Notes under the pieces: model-generated
Database searches by the model: none
What the model saw: only the letters and a program-made list of their open reading frames with translations
What the model was told of the DNA's origin: nothing
Source of the DNA: Piezodorus guildinii
Taxonomy: Eukaryota; Arthropoda; Insecta; Hemiptera; Pentatomidae
Length of the DNA stretch: 64,000 bases
Direction: 5' to 3'
Assembly: GCA_023052935.1 (NCBI GenBank)
Contig: CM041298.1
Coordinates: forward strand, 54,939,813 to 55,003,812
Program-made: the position numbers and the translations under genes
Part shown: in pieces, positions 44,850 to 56,640 of the stretch
How the letters are laid out: each line of letters opens with the position of its first letter
Position numbering within the stretch: position 1 is the first letter of the stretch

Positions 44850-46759
44850 AAACAGAGGAAGAACTTGAGACGGCAGTTGATGTCTTCACCAAGTCTGTAC
44901 AGAATGCAGCGTGGTCTTCATCTCAACCCAGCAACAAACATGCAACGAACTTACCTTGCTACCCACAATACATAAGGGACCTGATCAGAGCAAAGAGAAG
45001 AGCTCGTAAAGTGTGGCAAACAAACAGATTACCATCAGACAAACGGACATTTAACAAACTTAACAATGAACTGAAACGAAAGATACAAAAATTCAACAGA
45101 ACTACTTATGAATCTTACATTGAAAATTTAGGAACTGATGATGGAAGCTTATGGAGACACACAAAAAACGTCTTAAAGCATCGCACGGTGTCGGCTCCTT
45201 TAAGGAGAGAAGACGGTTCCTGGGCCGTGTCGGATGAAGAAAAATCTGAACTCTTTGCTGACCATCTTTCATCTGTTTTCACACCACATACTGACGAAAC
45301 TAATAAAGAACACGACGAATTTGTACTCAAAGCCTTAGACATTCCACTACAGCTTTCATTGCCTCCTCCTTCCTTCACTCCATCACAGGTCGCAGAACAC
45401 ATTAAAGACTTACAAAAAAAGAAAGCTCCTGGCCACGACCTTGTAAATGCTGTAGCACTCCAGCAAATGCCAAGAAAGGCTCTAGTGTTTCTCACGACTA
45501 TTTATAATGCAATACTTAGGACTACAAAATTTCTAATACAATGGAAATACTCTTACATTTCCATGATTAATAAAATAAACAAGGACAAAAACAACCCCTC
45601 TTCCTACCGCCCAATTAGTTTGCTTTCTATTTGCTCGAAAATATTTGAAAAATTATTATACAAAAGATTAATAGACATACTAGGTGATAATCAAATAATA
45701 CCTGATCATCAATTTGGATTTAGAAAATTCCACTCCACAACACATCAACTACACAGAGTGACTGATTTCATTTCAACTGCGCTTGAGCAAAAATTATATG
45801 CAACAGGTGTATTCCTGGACGTAGCTCAAGCATTTGACAGAGTCTGGCATCAGGGTCTCCTGTTTAAACTCAAAAAGATACTACCACACACATACTTTCT
45901 TATTATTCAATCATTTCTCTCTGACAGATTTTTCTCCGTCCGACAAGGTACAGAAACTTCTTCAATAAGACCAGTGCTGGCAGGTGTGTCCCAAGGTTCA
46001 ATACTTGCACCACTGCTATATATATTATACTCGCACGACATACCTGACAGTTCAAACATCCTGACGGCAACATACGCAGACGACACTGCAATCTTATCAA
46101 AACATGAAGATCATACTCAAGCCTCACTGACTATACAACATCACTTACAAAAAGTACAGGATTGGTGCAAGCTGTGGAAAACAGGACTAAACTATGACAA
46201 ATGCCAACATATGACATTTACACTAAGACGTGAAACCTGCCCACCAGTGTACATCGATAATATACCAATACCACAAACAGACAGTGTCAACTACCTTGGA
46301 CTAACTTTTGACAGGAGAATGACTTGGGGCCCGCACATTAAGAAAAAACGAAAGACACTAAACCAAAGAAGTAGACTGCTGCACACACTACTCAGACGAC
46401 AATCAAAACTAAAATTAAGACAGAAACTTGCCACCTACACATACTTACTAAAACCAATATAGTCATACGCCTCTCAAATTTTCGGAGCTGCAAAAAAGAC
46501 TCATATACAAAGACTTCAAACTTTTCAGTCAAAAATACTTAGACGAATTACGCAAGCACCTTGGTATGTTTCAAACACAACTTTACATACAGACTTACAC
46601 ATGCCTACCGTCAGCGAATACATACGAACTCACTATTCTCGATTTCACAGCAAATTACTAGGACATTACAACCCTCTCATAGAACAAATGGCAACAACCA
46701 ATATGCCCCACAACATCAAGAGAAGACTGAAAAGGTCATGGATGAGAGATCTTCTATAA
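44846..46759 (+). pseudogene. Jockey LINE ORF2, reverse transcriptase part (broken)
   Basis: Continuation of ORF2 in the shifted frame. RT blocks in order: KKAPGHD, SSYRPISLLS, DHQFGFR, GVFLDVAQAFDRVWH (motif A Asp), AGVSQGSILAPLLY (motif B), TYADDTAIL (catalytic YADD), VNYLGLTFDRRMTW. A TAG at 46460-46462 stops the frame just after LLKPI, at a position where the related LINE copy at 54.5 kb has Trp. Beyond it the same frame is open to TAA 46757-46759 with TFQSKILRRI and KRSWMRDLL. Apart from this stop no damage is visible, so the copy is probably young. Confidence 0.92.
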
Positions 46760-46949
46760 TCTTTTGAATTAAAACATGCCACGGAAGAGATACCACTGGG
46801 TATTGTCATCTTCCTCATGCCTGACATGCCACTTTTTATTGTAATTCTGACAGACAATCCACTGATTGTTATATGTATGTATAAACAGGTGTGGATAAAG
46901 AAATAAAGTTATAAAAAAAAAAAAAAAAAAAAAAATTTCTGCTCTTAGG

Positions 46950-47744
46950 TGAACACTTATATAAAAAGGCCCCTACAGTAGTTTCTCTAATGGTACATAA
47001 AATATTAATATTTTAATACTATTTAAAATTAATACTGGGACCTAATATTTATGAGTTTGTTTGACACTTTCGTAGAACTCAACATTGAATCTTTTATTTA
47101 TACTGATGAATGAATAAGCCCATATTACGTTTGTGTATGGTTTTTGCAAAGGTACCACTAATGCTACAAATCATGAATATATTGAAATTACTTAAAACTG
47201 TTTCAATAACATCCAAAGATAAGAAGATTTATTTTTACAGTACAATTAATTGAAATAATCAACTTCGAGCAATTGCTACTAGAAAAGCAATCAAGTATTA
47301 AGAAGAATAAATAAAACATTAATTTATAATACCACAATTTATAAATACATGAGTCCGGAATCAATTTCCTCTTCCATAACATTCTGGTTTTAAAACATAT
47401 TGAATTGGTGAACGTTTCAGTTTGATAATTTTGAGAAAAATTAAAAATAACCTGCATAAATAAAATACAATATTAATTTAACAGGATAAAAGCTTTATCT
47501 TTTTGAGCAGATATCAGCTAAATGTGGTTAAAAGTAAAGGCCAATATTCTGTTTGAGAGTATTTTTAGAAGCTATTGGTTTGTGGATAGATGTATTTGTC
47601 TGTAGTGGAAAGATCAAGTTCGGTGAATATTGGTACAATTTTTGTGTTGTTTATAATTCTCATGCACTTATTTCGCATTCTATCTAGTGTTTTTGTATTG
47701 AGGTGAGTAAAAATAAATTTGTTAACATAATGCCTCCCTGTGAG
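46950..47744. other. Intergenic AT-rich DNA, nothing recognised
   Basis: No supported feature; the 84-codon - strand frame at 47203-47457 has no motif. Confidence 0.4.
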
Positions 47745-48150
47745 ACTCAGTGTTTGTTAGGCATTCCTTCAACTATAATGACACTAAGTGTCGAGTCGAC
47801 CCTCCCGTGGAAACGTGTCATTTATTCCTCCAAAATCCAAGTGATGAACGTTGCTTTAAAAGAATTGTTATCTGTGATGAAAAGTGGACTTGCTGGTGCA
47901 ATTTTCTCATCCTAACACATGAGAACAATGGATAGACCAAGGCCAGCCAGCTTTACTTGTCGCTGAGGAAAGAAATCGATTTTGGAATTTTTAAGGAGTA
48001 GTTCATTATGAGTATGTGGCAGATGGGTGTTATGTTGATTGAGTACTCTATTCAGAATAGCTGTACAAAGTTTTGGAGAGGCGATAAATTTGTTATTCAG
48101 GTTTTACATATCTTGAGATGTAAGAGCTCAAATTTTACTAAGGTAATTTT
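47745..48150 (+). pseudogene. Mariner-like transposase remnant, central region
   Basis: RIVICDEKWTCW carries the first catalytic Asp context (GDEKW in mariners). After an indel, EQWIDQGQPALLVAEE and VVHYEYVADGCYVD follow the usual W....G.PA and ..YE.L..G...N pattern of mariner transposases. Stops and shifts abound. The N-terminus and the second and third Asp are missing. Separate from the next mariner relic, whose N-terminus lies 1 kb downstream. Confidence 0.65.
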
Positions 48151-49104
48151 TTTTTTTTTTTGTTTTAGTAAATTACAAAAGTTCATTATTGAAAATAATA
48201 AAACAAAAAATAACCACAAACATTGTTGATAAAGTTGATACTCAGCAAGAAGAAGAGATAGCTCTTTGAAAGTTTAAAAATATGAAAATGCTGGAATTTG
48301 GGACAAAAGTTGAGGTCTGCAAATGGCACTTATTTATCACAAACGCAATTCACAAAAATAGTTTCAACCCCCAACACAAATGGGAGAGGCTAAAATGATG
48401 CGGAAACATTTAAATGTATTGCAATTAAATTCAATTTCTATAGTATTGTCTGCTTGGAAAATAACAATATACACCAAATTTAAATTCATTTGATCTACAG
48501 GTCTACATTCTAAACAAAATGCCTGATTGAGTGGAGGAAAAAAATAAAGAGAATTTTATTATATGATTTAAGGTTATTTTTAATCGTAAAACTCTACCTC
48601 AATCTAGTTGTCCAAACTCTCTGCAATAACCCAGAGCATTAATTAAATCTGAAGTCAGCAAACGGAACAAATAATGCCCCTCTCCAACCATTTTCCGGTA
48701 AAACATATTTATCTTAATATATTATTTACATATTTATATTTATATCTCTTGAGATATTTATCACTGAAGATCCCATCAACTCCATATACACTAAACATTT
48801 CCTTAAAATGATCAGTAACCATCAACTATCCTCTCTATCTTACATGTGCAGTGAATTCTAAAAACTGGAATTAAAAAAAAGAAAGTTAATTCCAACAAAT
48901 AGTCTAAACACTGGCCATGAATAACTCTTGGGTTGAGAAATAAGTGCTTTCAGTTTTTCTGGGTTTTTTTCATATCACTATGATACACTTATCTGATTAA
49001 TTAACCCTTAAGGTGGATTGTTTATCGTGTTTGCAATATGTCAACATCTGTATTTATTAACTCTTGTTGAAACTTGCTTAATATTGTGTTAGCTATTGCA
49101 CTGT
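48151..49104. other. Intergenic AT-rich DNA, nothing recognised
   Basis: No supported feature. Confidence 0.4.
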
Positions 49105-49107
49105 GAA

Positions 49108-49990
49108 TATGGAAGCAAACATTAGTCATTATCAGAATATTTTGTTGTACTACTTTTAAAAATGGAAGCGTTCTGCAGAAGTTCATAGAAAAATTTGCTG
49201 AGTTTATGGGAATGATGTCTCAACCAAACGCACCTGTCAAAATTGATTTGCCAACTTCATTTAGGAATTTTTGTTCGATAATTATCAGGCCGATTTTCAA
49301 AAGAAATCCTTGGATATTTTTTTAAAACAACTTATTTATTCAAGTCATCGCGACGTTTCAGCCTCTAGGGCCATTTTCAAGCTTCTGTTATAATTTATCG
49401 ATAATTATATTATATAATCGATATATTATAATTATCGAACAAATATTCAAACAAAAGAAAAATAACGACAATGATGAGAGAAATTCATTTAGGAAATTTT
49501 GACATAAACAATTGCCAACGATCTGGTCACCAACATGAAATTGAAACGAGCAATATTAAGGTCATTGTTGATCACAGTCCCACCCAGTTAGTGTGAGAAA
49601 TCGCTATGGCCTTAAATGTGTTCCACACAAGAATAGAAAACCAGTCACACAATCTCAGCTATGTTTTCAGGCTTAATATTTGGATTCTTCAAGCTCTAAC
49701 CGAATCCAGCTTGACAGCAAGCATTATGATCGTGATTCACTATGAAAACAGCAACAAAACGGCCCATTTTCGAAAAGATTGGTAAAAGGAGATGAAAAAT
49801 GTATATTTTATGATAATTCAGCCCATAGAAAATCTTGGAGATCTAGTAGTGAGATCCTAGAAGAATGTCAAAATGGTGGGATTTCAAGGGTGTTATTTTT
49901 TATGAGCTATTGCCATAAGGAAAAACAGTTGATTTAACTTTGTACTACTCACAATTGAATAAATTGTATCAATAAATTAAAAATAAACAC
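49108..49990 (+). pseudogene. Mariner transposase pseudogene interrupted by a 210-bp insertion
   Basis: It starts MEANISHYQNILLYYF and continues SAEVHRKIC, then a C-Q-N-x-F-A-N-F patch: the mariner helix-turn-helix. After the insertion (49274-49483) it resumes with DINNCQRSGHQ, the GRP region, then ALNVFHTRIENQSHNLSYV, the usual HTSIENHL..LGYV-type segment. A damaged GDEKC patch near 49790 and traces of the catalytic domain follow, fading out near 49990. Many stops. It appears unrelated to the internally deleted pair at 17.2 and 50.5 kb, and nearer to mauritiana/cecropia-type mariners (inference). Confidence 0.75.
49256..49500 (-). mobile_element. 210-bp insertion with target-site duplication and hammerhead-like motif
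   Basis: Inserted at about 49274-49483 into the mariner pseudogene. TTCATTTAGGAA followed by a T-rich stretch occurs on both sides (49256-49273 and 49484-49500). Inside, GTTCGATAATTAT (49272-49284) and ATAATTATCGAAC (49428-49440) are perfect inverted repeats. On the - strand the core reads CTTGAAAATGGCC, loop, GGCTGAAACGTCG (49347-49381). The motif resembles the hammerhead-bearing termini of Penelope-like elements (known), but no coding part is present. Confidence 0.65.
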
Positions 49991-50523
49991 TCAGAACTGG
50001 CATATCAAATTTTTGAATTTTGGTCATATTGGAATACTAAAATGAAATCATAAAAATTTAAGAACATAAAAATATTACAAAAATTCAATGAAAGCCATGA
50101 TAAAAACAAAAAATCTTTAATTAAACAAACAAATGTTATAAGGATTGAAAACAGCATTGATAAATTTTGTGACTCTTACTTAATCTTGGGCTCTACAGGT
50201 GGATGTTACCCTCAGCCTCCTCAACTTTCCTTCTCTAACCCTCTTATTCCAAAATTGTCTTTAATAAAAAATAATAAATTTAGTTGAAGCCTGCCTGCTC
50301 CAACTATATTTTCATTTTGTCAGCATTGCATCTATTTACTCATTCGTCTTTATCTAGGGGCAATGCCAGTTCCATCTGCTGACTCCAGCATTAATTAATG
50401 GTTTGGATTATTGCAGAGGCATGAGACAACTAAGTTGAAGTAGAGTTGTTTCAAACTACTGATATTATTAACAATTTTAATTTGGCACTTGATACAACTA
50501 AGAAACAAAATATATGAAAATTA
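49991..50523. other. Intergenic DNA, nothing recognised
   Basis: No supported feature. Confidence 0.4.
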
Positions 50524-51412
50524 TTGGGTTGTTTCTCATGAAATGTCCGTTTTTATAGTTTCTGAAATACATAAAGGATTTTGCAGGTCTCTGTTGTTTT
50601 CTTCCGAAAGTTTACATATATAAAGTAAACAGTTACTAATCCTCTACCTTTGTATTATAAACATTAGCTTCCCAATCAATTATCTACTTTTTAGAATACC
50701 TCCAAATATGAACATGGAAACACACGATTCTCGAGTAATATTTTTGTATGAGTTTAAACTCGGCCATTCAGCAGCTGAGGCCGCTAGAAATATTTGCAAG
50801 CCGTTTGGGGAAGGGAGTGTTAATGAACGGACCATTCGCCGTTGGTTTGCTGGGGATACTGACTTGAAAAACTTCCCCCGAAGACCTCCGTCCATAATAG
50901 ACAACAATGTCTTCAAACTACCAAAAAGTAAAAGGACTCTCAGCATAACTAAATGCAAGTGCATCTACCGTTTCCAGATATTTAAAGTGTATTAGGAAAG
51001 TAAAAAAGCTCGATACATGGGTACCTCATGATCTCACTGAGCGGCAGCTAGACCCCATGTTTCAAAACATACCATGCTAAAATTGAAAGAACTGGGCTAC
51101 GAAGTTCTTCCGCACCAACCATATTCTCCCGACTTGTCTCCAACAGATTACCACCTGTTCAGGAATTTAGACAACTTCATCAAAGGAAAAAGTTTTGAAA
51201 ATGATGATCAAGTGAAAAGTGCGTTTTCAGATTTTGTTTCACTTCAAAGCTCAGAGTTTTTCAGTTCGGGGATAAAAAAGTTGGTGTCACATTGGGAAAA
51301 ATGTGTAGAAAAAGAAGGTAAATACTTCAAATAAAATTATCTTGTTTTCATATCGTATTTTTAATAAAAATCCTTTTTCTTGAAAACGGACATTTCATGT
51401 GACACAACCAAA
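50524..51412 (+). mobile_element. Internally deleted mariner element, both ends present
   Basis: Terminal repeats TTGGGTTG at 50524 and its imperfect complement ending at 51412, each bordered by TA. The element is about 890 bases, against about 1.3 kb for a complete mariner. The transposase remnant begins at ATG 50708 (MNMETHDSRVIFLYEFKLGH) with SAAEAARNICKPFG, SVNERTIRRWF, then frame breaks. VPHDLTERQL leads into FQNIPC, and then directly LKELGYEVLPHQPYSPDL and SPTDYHLF, so the centre with the first two catalytic Asp is missing. The C-terminus is KKLVSHWEKCVEKEGKYF. Non-autonomous. Confidence 0.88.
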
Positions 51413-51414
51413 TA

Positions 51415-51557
51415 GAAACAAACATACTCTTCAATGATCATTATAAATAATAAATTTAAAACTATGAGAACATTGATAAAATAACCATAAGGAATTATAA
51501 AAAAATGCAGAAATGATTTTTCATTTATAGATGTTCACAGTCTTTCTAATAATAAGT
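51415..51557. repeat. Repeat flanking the 50.5-kb mariner, shared with 17086-17228
   Basis: Reverse-complement match of the sequence next to the 17.2-kb mariner, continuing about 143 bases past the TA target. It contains CAATGATCATTATAAATAAT and GAAATGATTTTTCATTTATA. Confidence 0.8.
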
Positions 51558-52336
51558 TGAGAATAATTAAAATAAGATAAGTTGAGAATAATTAATAATG
51601 AAGAAAACACTTACTACTGAGGAAGTCACTACTAGTAAAAGCCACTTACCTGAAAAAAACAAAACAAAAAACATTAAAAATTATAAGCCAATAATACTAA
51701 TTTAAAATTAATTATAGTATATTTCATCTTCTAAGTGCTGAAAAAGTTATTTGATTAAATATATATATAAAATAATTGCATATGATCAGAAGGTTCCAAA
51801 ATTATATATTTTAAAAGCATCAGGGCTAATGTGAAATTCAGGAAATGATTTTTATACCTGGCATTATATTTAAAAAAATTTAAGCGCTAAGCATTGAATA
51901 AACTTTTACGAACAAGGAATCAGTCCAATACTTTTTGAACCAAGTATTGTAGTCAGGTGTATATTTATTTATCTTTCATTCCAAAACATTATTTAATTAT
52001 CATTGCTCATTTCAGTGGCAAATGAAAGTTATACTTCAGTATACAATATAATTTTAGTTTTAGTTAATTAGCTAGTAGTGAGTTATATTTCTGTTCTGCT
52101 AAAGTCATAAATAAAAATGGTTATTTTTCTCTTCATTATCTGAAAAAAGATGTAGGGTCACTTCATATGAAATATATATTTTCACAGGAAAGATTATGTA
52201 ATTAATACAAATTTATGAAATCAAAATATTTACCCAACATAATTCCAATTCCAGAACTGAAAACTTTAGGGTTTTCGAGAGAATTAAGTCAGAAAATGTT
52301 TGGCGAGATAGGTGAAGAAATTTACCTTTGGATTAT

Positions 52337-52384
<48 letters not shown>

Positions 52385-54094
52385 GCCTAAAACAGTTTAA
52401 TAAAGGTTACTTGTATCCCTAAATACAACCCACTTTACAAAACTATTAGTAATTAGGCTTTAACAGCCCACAGCCACAAGAATATTTAACTTATCATTTA
52501 AATATAAATAAACTAACTTTCAGATACTGAAAAGTTGAAACTTTTTCAAAAGAATAATAACTTCATTATAAATACAGGAGGAAAATGTAAATGGTACCAA
52601 GTATATCATCCAAAACTAAGAACACTTATTGCAATGTCCCACACTCAGTATTGGCAGGGAAAATTACTTGGGAAATTATATTGTTCAAAACAGTAAAAAA
52701 TCATCCTTACAAAATCTTCTAAATATTGATAGAGTGGATAAACTAAATGAGATCTGTTTAGTTTTTGTTAAAAACAATAATAATTAATGTATTAAAGAAT
52801 CCACATAATTTGTGCAACTAGTTAATACCAACAACAGAGAGTGCTCAATGGAGAGCTTGAAAAGATAATTCATAATATTTTTAAATTATATTAAGATGTT
52901 GACTTTTATGTTGTATTAGGAATAACTATTTAATCATCTATATAGTATTAAGAATAACAATTTATTTATTTAGTAGAAAAAAAAATTATTTTCGATGTTA
53001 TTAAATTATAAAAGGATACTAAGATGTACACTATTCTATATTGTTTTAAGAATAACTATTTAATTATTTATATAGCTTTAGAAATAACTATTCAATTATT
53101 TATTAGGAAAAAAAGTTAATTTGTTATATTATTATATTATGTTAAGATGTTATCGTAAACTGTAGGAATTTATGTATGCATACATATTTGTATCTATGCT
53201 TTCTTTATCATTCTATACTAACAAATTACACCAAAAGGCCAAACTCCATGGCTAAAAGATGTATATATTAGTCAATAAACGATCTATCTAGCTATAAAAT
53301 GGAATAGTTTCTATGTCATAATTGAGAATTATGCCTCATGTCTCCTATAAATGTGCCGTTTATTTTGAAAATTTCCTAACTCCATTTATACTTTATTAGG
53401 ATAGTTAGTAAATTTAATGTTTGAAGGAAGAATCGAGGGCAATTTCCATTAATTAAAATTTAACATTTTAATCTTAGTTTGTAGGCAAATCAATTAATTG
53501 ATTAATCAGTACCTTCAATTAATCCAGATGAAAAATATTTAATTAAAAAAAAAAATCAATTAACATATGAATGGACTTAGGCCACTTTCAAACTATAGGG
53601 CTCAAACTAGTGTGTAAAGTTAATCTTGTCATTTCCTACATAATTTGGTTATTGTGTTGCCTCTCTCATAGAGTTCATCCTGAGATCTTCTCATCCAAAT
53701 GCCATTCTTAATGATGACCCCATAAACCTTCCTAAGAATTTTGGATGTGAATTCATGTTCCTTCACTGTTGTATGTTATTTCATTTCTAATATTTTTTTT
53801 TTCCAGATAATGAAGTGAAACTAAAGTATGATTTTTATTAAAAGATGGCATAAACTATGGCGCATAATAGACCTTTTAGATCACAGTGCACTCATGCTGT
53901 CCTTAAAATAATAAAATAATTTAATCATTAAGTGGAGGGGTAAATGACAGTGTTTTTCAACAAGAATTTAACTTCATCCTTAACTCGAATGTAATTTTTA
54001 TTTGTTATTTTAGTGGAACAGAAATGCCACAACTAGCTAATTAAACAAAACTTTCCAAAATTTGCCAATGAAAAGAGACTAAAATACTGTTATT
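51558..54094. other. Intergenic AT-rich DNA with a long poly(T) at 52340-52381
   Basis: The poly(T) could be the poly(A) tail of a - strand retrocopy, but the adjoining sequence (AAGGCCTAAAACAGTTTAAT onward) was not recognised as a gene or LINE. No other feature. Confidence 0.4.
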
Positions 54095-54101
54095 ACCACA
54101 T

Positions 54102-54147
<46 letters not shown>

Positions 54148-56469
54148 TCTACAACTGTATTTAAAAAAAAAATACATCAAGTAAATGTGATGGTTATATA
54201 GAAAATGGTCATGAAATACATGTAGAGCCACCACCCAGTGGCAGCACTCTAAAAATATTCTAAACTAGAAGGTCTCGTGGCCATCTTCTTTTCAGACGCC
54301 TCGGAGGATTATCAGGGATCGTTGAGGAAGCAAGGATTGAAACTAAAGGATTGTAGTGGGAATGGAGTTTGTCATGGAAGGAACGGTACCTGGTTCGGGC
54401 TAAGTCAGCGACATATGGAATATTAAGGTCTTTATGGATGAGTTTGTTTGTGACGAAATAAGGAGCATTGAGGATTTTACGAAGGATTTTAGATTGTAAG
54501 GATTGGATATGAGATGAGTTCGATGGTTTAGTAGAGCCCCATAGCTCTACTCCGTAAGTCCATATCGGTCTGATGATGGTCATATAAATAAGTCTTTTAT
54601 AATTAAGAGGAAGGTTGGAGCGTTTGTCCAGTAAGTGTTGAAGTAGTCGAAAACGTCAGGCAGTTTCTGTCGTTTCAGTCTTGTATGGGGATTCCAAGTC
54701 AAGCGTTTATCAAGGTGGAGTCCTAGGTATCGAATCTGTTCAACAGGGGCTAGCGGAGTGTCATTAAAGGATACTGTAGGGCAGGATGTCATTGGTTTAC
54801 GACGAAGGGTAAAGGTTATCTGGTGGGACTTGTTAGAATTAATTTTAATCCTCCATTTCTGGCACCATACTTCAAGGTCTCAGATGTGGGATTGAAGAGT
54901 GTGGGAGGCTGTAACAGGATCATTATCTACTGATAGCACACACGTGTCATCAGCATAGGTAGAAAGGAAAGTGTTTGGATGGGTTGGGATATCAGCTGTA
55001 TAGATTGTATAAAGAACGGGCCCTAGGATGCTGCCTTGAGGAACACCAGCAGATTGAGAAAAAATGGAGGAATAGGAACTATTGTGATTTATTTTGAAAG
55101 ATCTATCAGCGAGGTAGGACTGGATAATAAGAAAATAGGTAGGAGGTAGAAATAAACGGAGCTTGTAAAGCAATCCCGGGTGCCAGACTCGGTCAAAGGC
55201 CTGTTCTACATCGAGAAAGGCTCCCGTGCAGTACAATCCGCGCTCCAACGCAGAGGAGACAACATCAACCACACGATGACATTGCTGGATAGTGAGTGAG
55301 ATGTACGGAAACCGAATTGATGATCTGGAATAATATGATGGGAATCAAGGATTGGATATATACGTTTCAGAAGGAGCTTTTCCAGAATTTTACCCATAAT
55401 ACATAAAAGAGATATGGGACGGTAGGAGGATGGATTTTTAGGTGACTTTTTGGGTTTAGGAATCATTTTTACTATGGATAACTTCCAGGAAGCAGGAAAA
55501 TAAGTAGTGCAGAGTACGGCATTGAAGATGTAGGTGAGGAATAGGATGGCTTTTTGGGGAAGATGTTTTAAGATATGGGAAGTGATTAGGTCATGGCCAG
55601 GAGCTTTTCGAGTAGGTAATCTATGAATGATATTGGATATTTCTGAAGGATGGAAAGCTTTAGGTGGAAGGGTCATTTGGAGGGGAATAGTTAGGTCTTC
55701 TTCTACCCTTTTAAGGTGATTAGGATTAAGGATATCTGGATGTGGAGTATAAGTATTGTAAAGATGTTGTCCGAATATCTGGGCTTTCTCTTTGTCAGAT
55801 CTTGTCCAGGTTTTGTTTTCAGTCAGGAGTGGATGGTTAAAGTCTTTGAACTTAAGAAGTTTTTTTGTGGTTGTCCATAGTGATTTGTCTGTTATTGTAA
55901 GATTTTCAGTAAAGCTGAGTAAATTTTTAATTTTGTATGTCTTTATTTCTGATTTGAGTTTGTTAGTTTGGAATAATAAGTTTTGTCAGCTGGGTATCGT
56001 GTCTTATACCACTTTGATCTCGCTTTGCGTTTTTCTTTTAATAATAATCGAATATGCTGTGGCAGATCAGTACGTTGAGTGTCATTAAACTTGGTGGTCT
56101 TTGTGTGGTCAGTTATACTGCAAGTTATAGAGTCAGTCAGTTTTTTTTACAGCTGTATCAATATCATTGTTTGTCTTGAGTGGAATGTTCAAGTCCAATT
56201 CGCTTTCCAAGTCCAGTCGAAATACGTCCCAGTTAATCCGTCCCTTGATCAATGAAGGAGGGAGGAGTTGAGGAACAAAACTGGAATGCAAGGAAAGCAA
56301 AACCGGGCTATGATCTGAGGAAAGTCGTTCAGTGATCTGATTATGGTTTGGGAAGAGGGAATTCGATAGGTGATAAATATATCCAAGATATCAGGGTTTT
56401 TTTTGGCTGATGTAGGCCAATACGTGGGAGTCGAAGGGGAGAGGACAGTATATCTATGGGACCACATAA
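54095..56469 (-). mobile_element. 5'-truncated Jockey-type LINE with target-site duplication
   Basis: - strand element of about 2.36 kb (54104-56460), with its poly(A) tail seen as poly(T) at 54104-54144. It is flanked by the 9-bp direct repeat ACCACATAA (54095-54103 and 56461-56469). It starts inside the endonuclease at YTVLSPSTPTYW and ends after PRDLL and a short 3' UTR. 5' truncation and a poly(A) tail are typical of LINE insertions. The family is distinct from the 42.4-kb copy but the same as the fragment at 10805-11440. Confidence 0.88.
54260..56467 (-). pseudogene. ORF2 fragment (end of endonuclease plus reverse transcriptase) of the truncated Jockey LINE
   Basis: The endonuclease end (LSPSTPTYW, NPDILDIFIT) is followed by RT blocks KAPGHDLITSH, SSYRPISLLC, DHQFGFRTSHS, GAFLDVEQAFDRVWH, AGVPQGSILGPVLY and TYADDTCVLS. 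Then come YLGLHLDKRLTW, IWTYGVELWGS and PRRLKRRWPRDLL. Lesions seen: a frameshift near 55270-55290 between the frames ending at 55206 and starting at 55272; a TGA at 54880-54882; a frameshift near 54600-54660; and further damage towards the 5' end, where the endonuclease frame at 56.25-56.47 kb is short. Catalytic YADD is kept. Confidence 0.88.
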
Positions 56470-56499
56470 AATTAGAAAAAAAATAAATTCAGTACCTCT

Positions 56500-56640
56500 A
56501 CAACCCATGAAGGGGGTTCAGTACTTCTATAGATTTGTACTGTTTCATGGCTAATGGCCGTGCAAGGAGGTGATTAGGACTAGATCACACTCAGCCGCCA
56601 GGTTTTTTCCCCAATTTTTTTGGGCACATGCTTTATAGAG
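56500..56640 (+). repeat. Repeat E copy
   Basis: GTGATTAGGACTAGATCACA, then CTCAGCCGCCAGGTTTTTTC. Matches at 57605-57650 (+) and 4665-4740 (-). Nature unknown, possibly part of a SINE. Confidence 0.5.

Larger units (their letters stand above)
42365..46949 (+). mobile_element. Nearly full-length Jockey-type LINE with target-site duplication
   Basis: The element spans 42380-46934 (about 4.55 kb) and is flanked by the 15-bp direct repeat ATTTCTGCTCTTAGG (42365-42379 and 46935-46949). It has a 5' UTR of about 350 bases, ORF1 (gag-like), ORF2 (AP endonuclease plus reverse transcriptase) and a poly(A) tail of about 22 bases after AATAAAG. Full length, two ORFs, three CCHC knuckles and a poly(A) end fit the Jockey superfamily (family knowledge). 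It uses target-primed reverse transcription. ORF1 is intact and ORF2 has three lesions (see the ORF2 entries). Confidence 0.93.

Noticed and set aside
45115..45495. Antisense frame of 126 codons in the Jockey ORF2
   Set aside because: Lies wholly opposite reverse-transcriptase coding sequence and has no motif of its own.
49272..49440. Penelope-like element as the source of the 49.3-kb insert
   Set aside because: Only the hammerhead-like motif fits; no RT or GIY-YIG sequence, so it is kept as an unclassified insertion.
52340..52381. Processed pseudogene on the - strand ending at the poly(T)
   Set aside because: No coding similarity in the sequence to the right of the poly(T).
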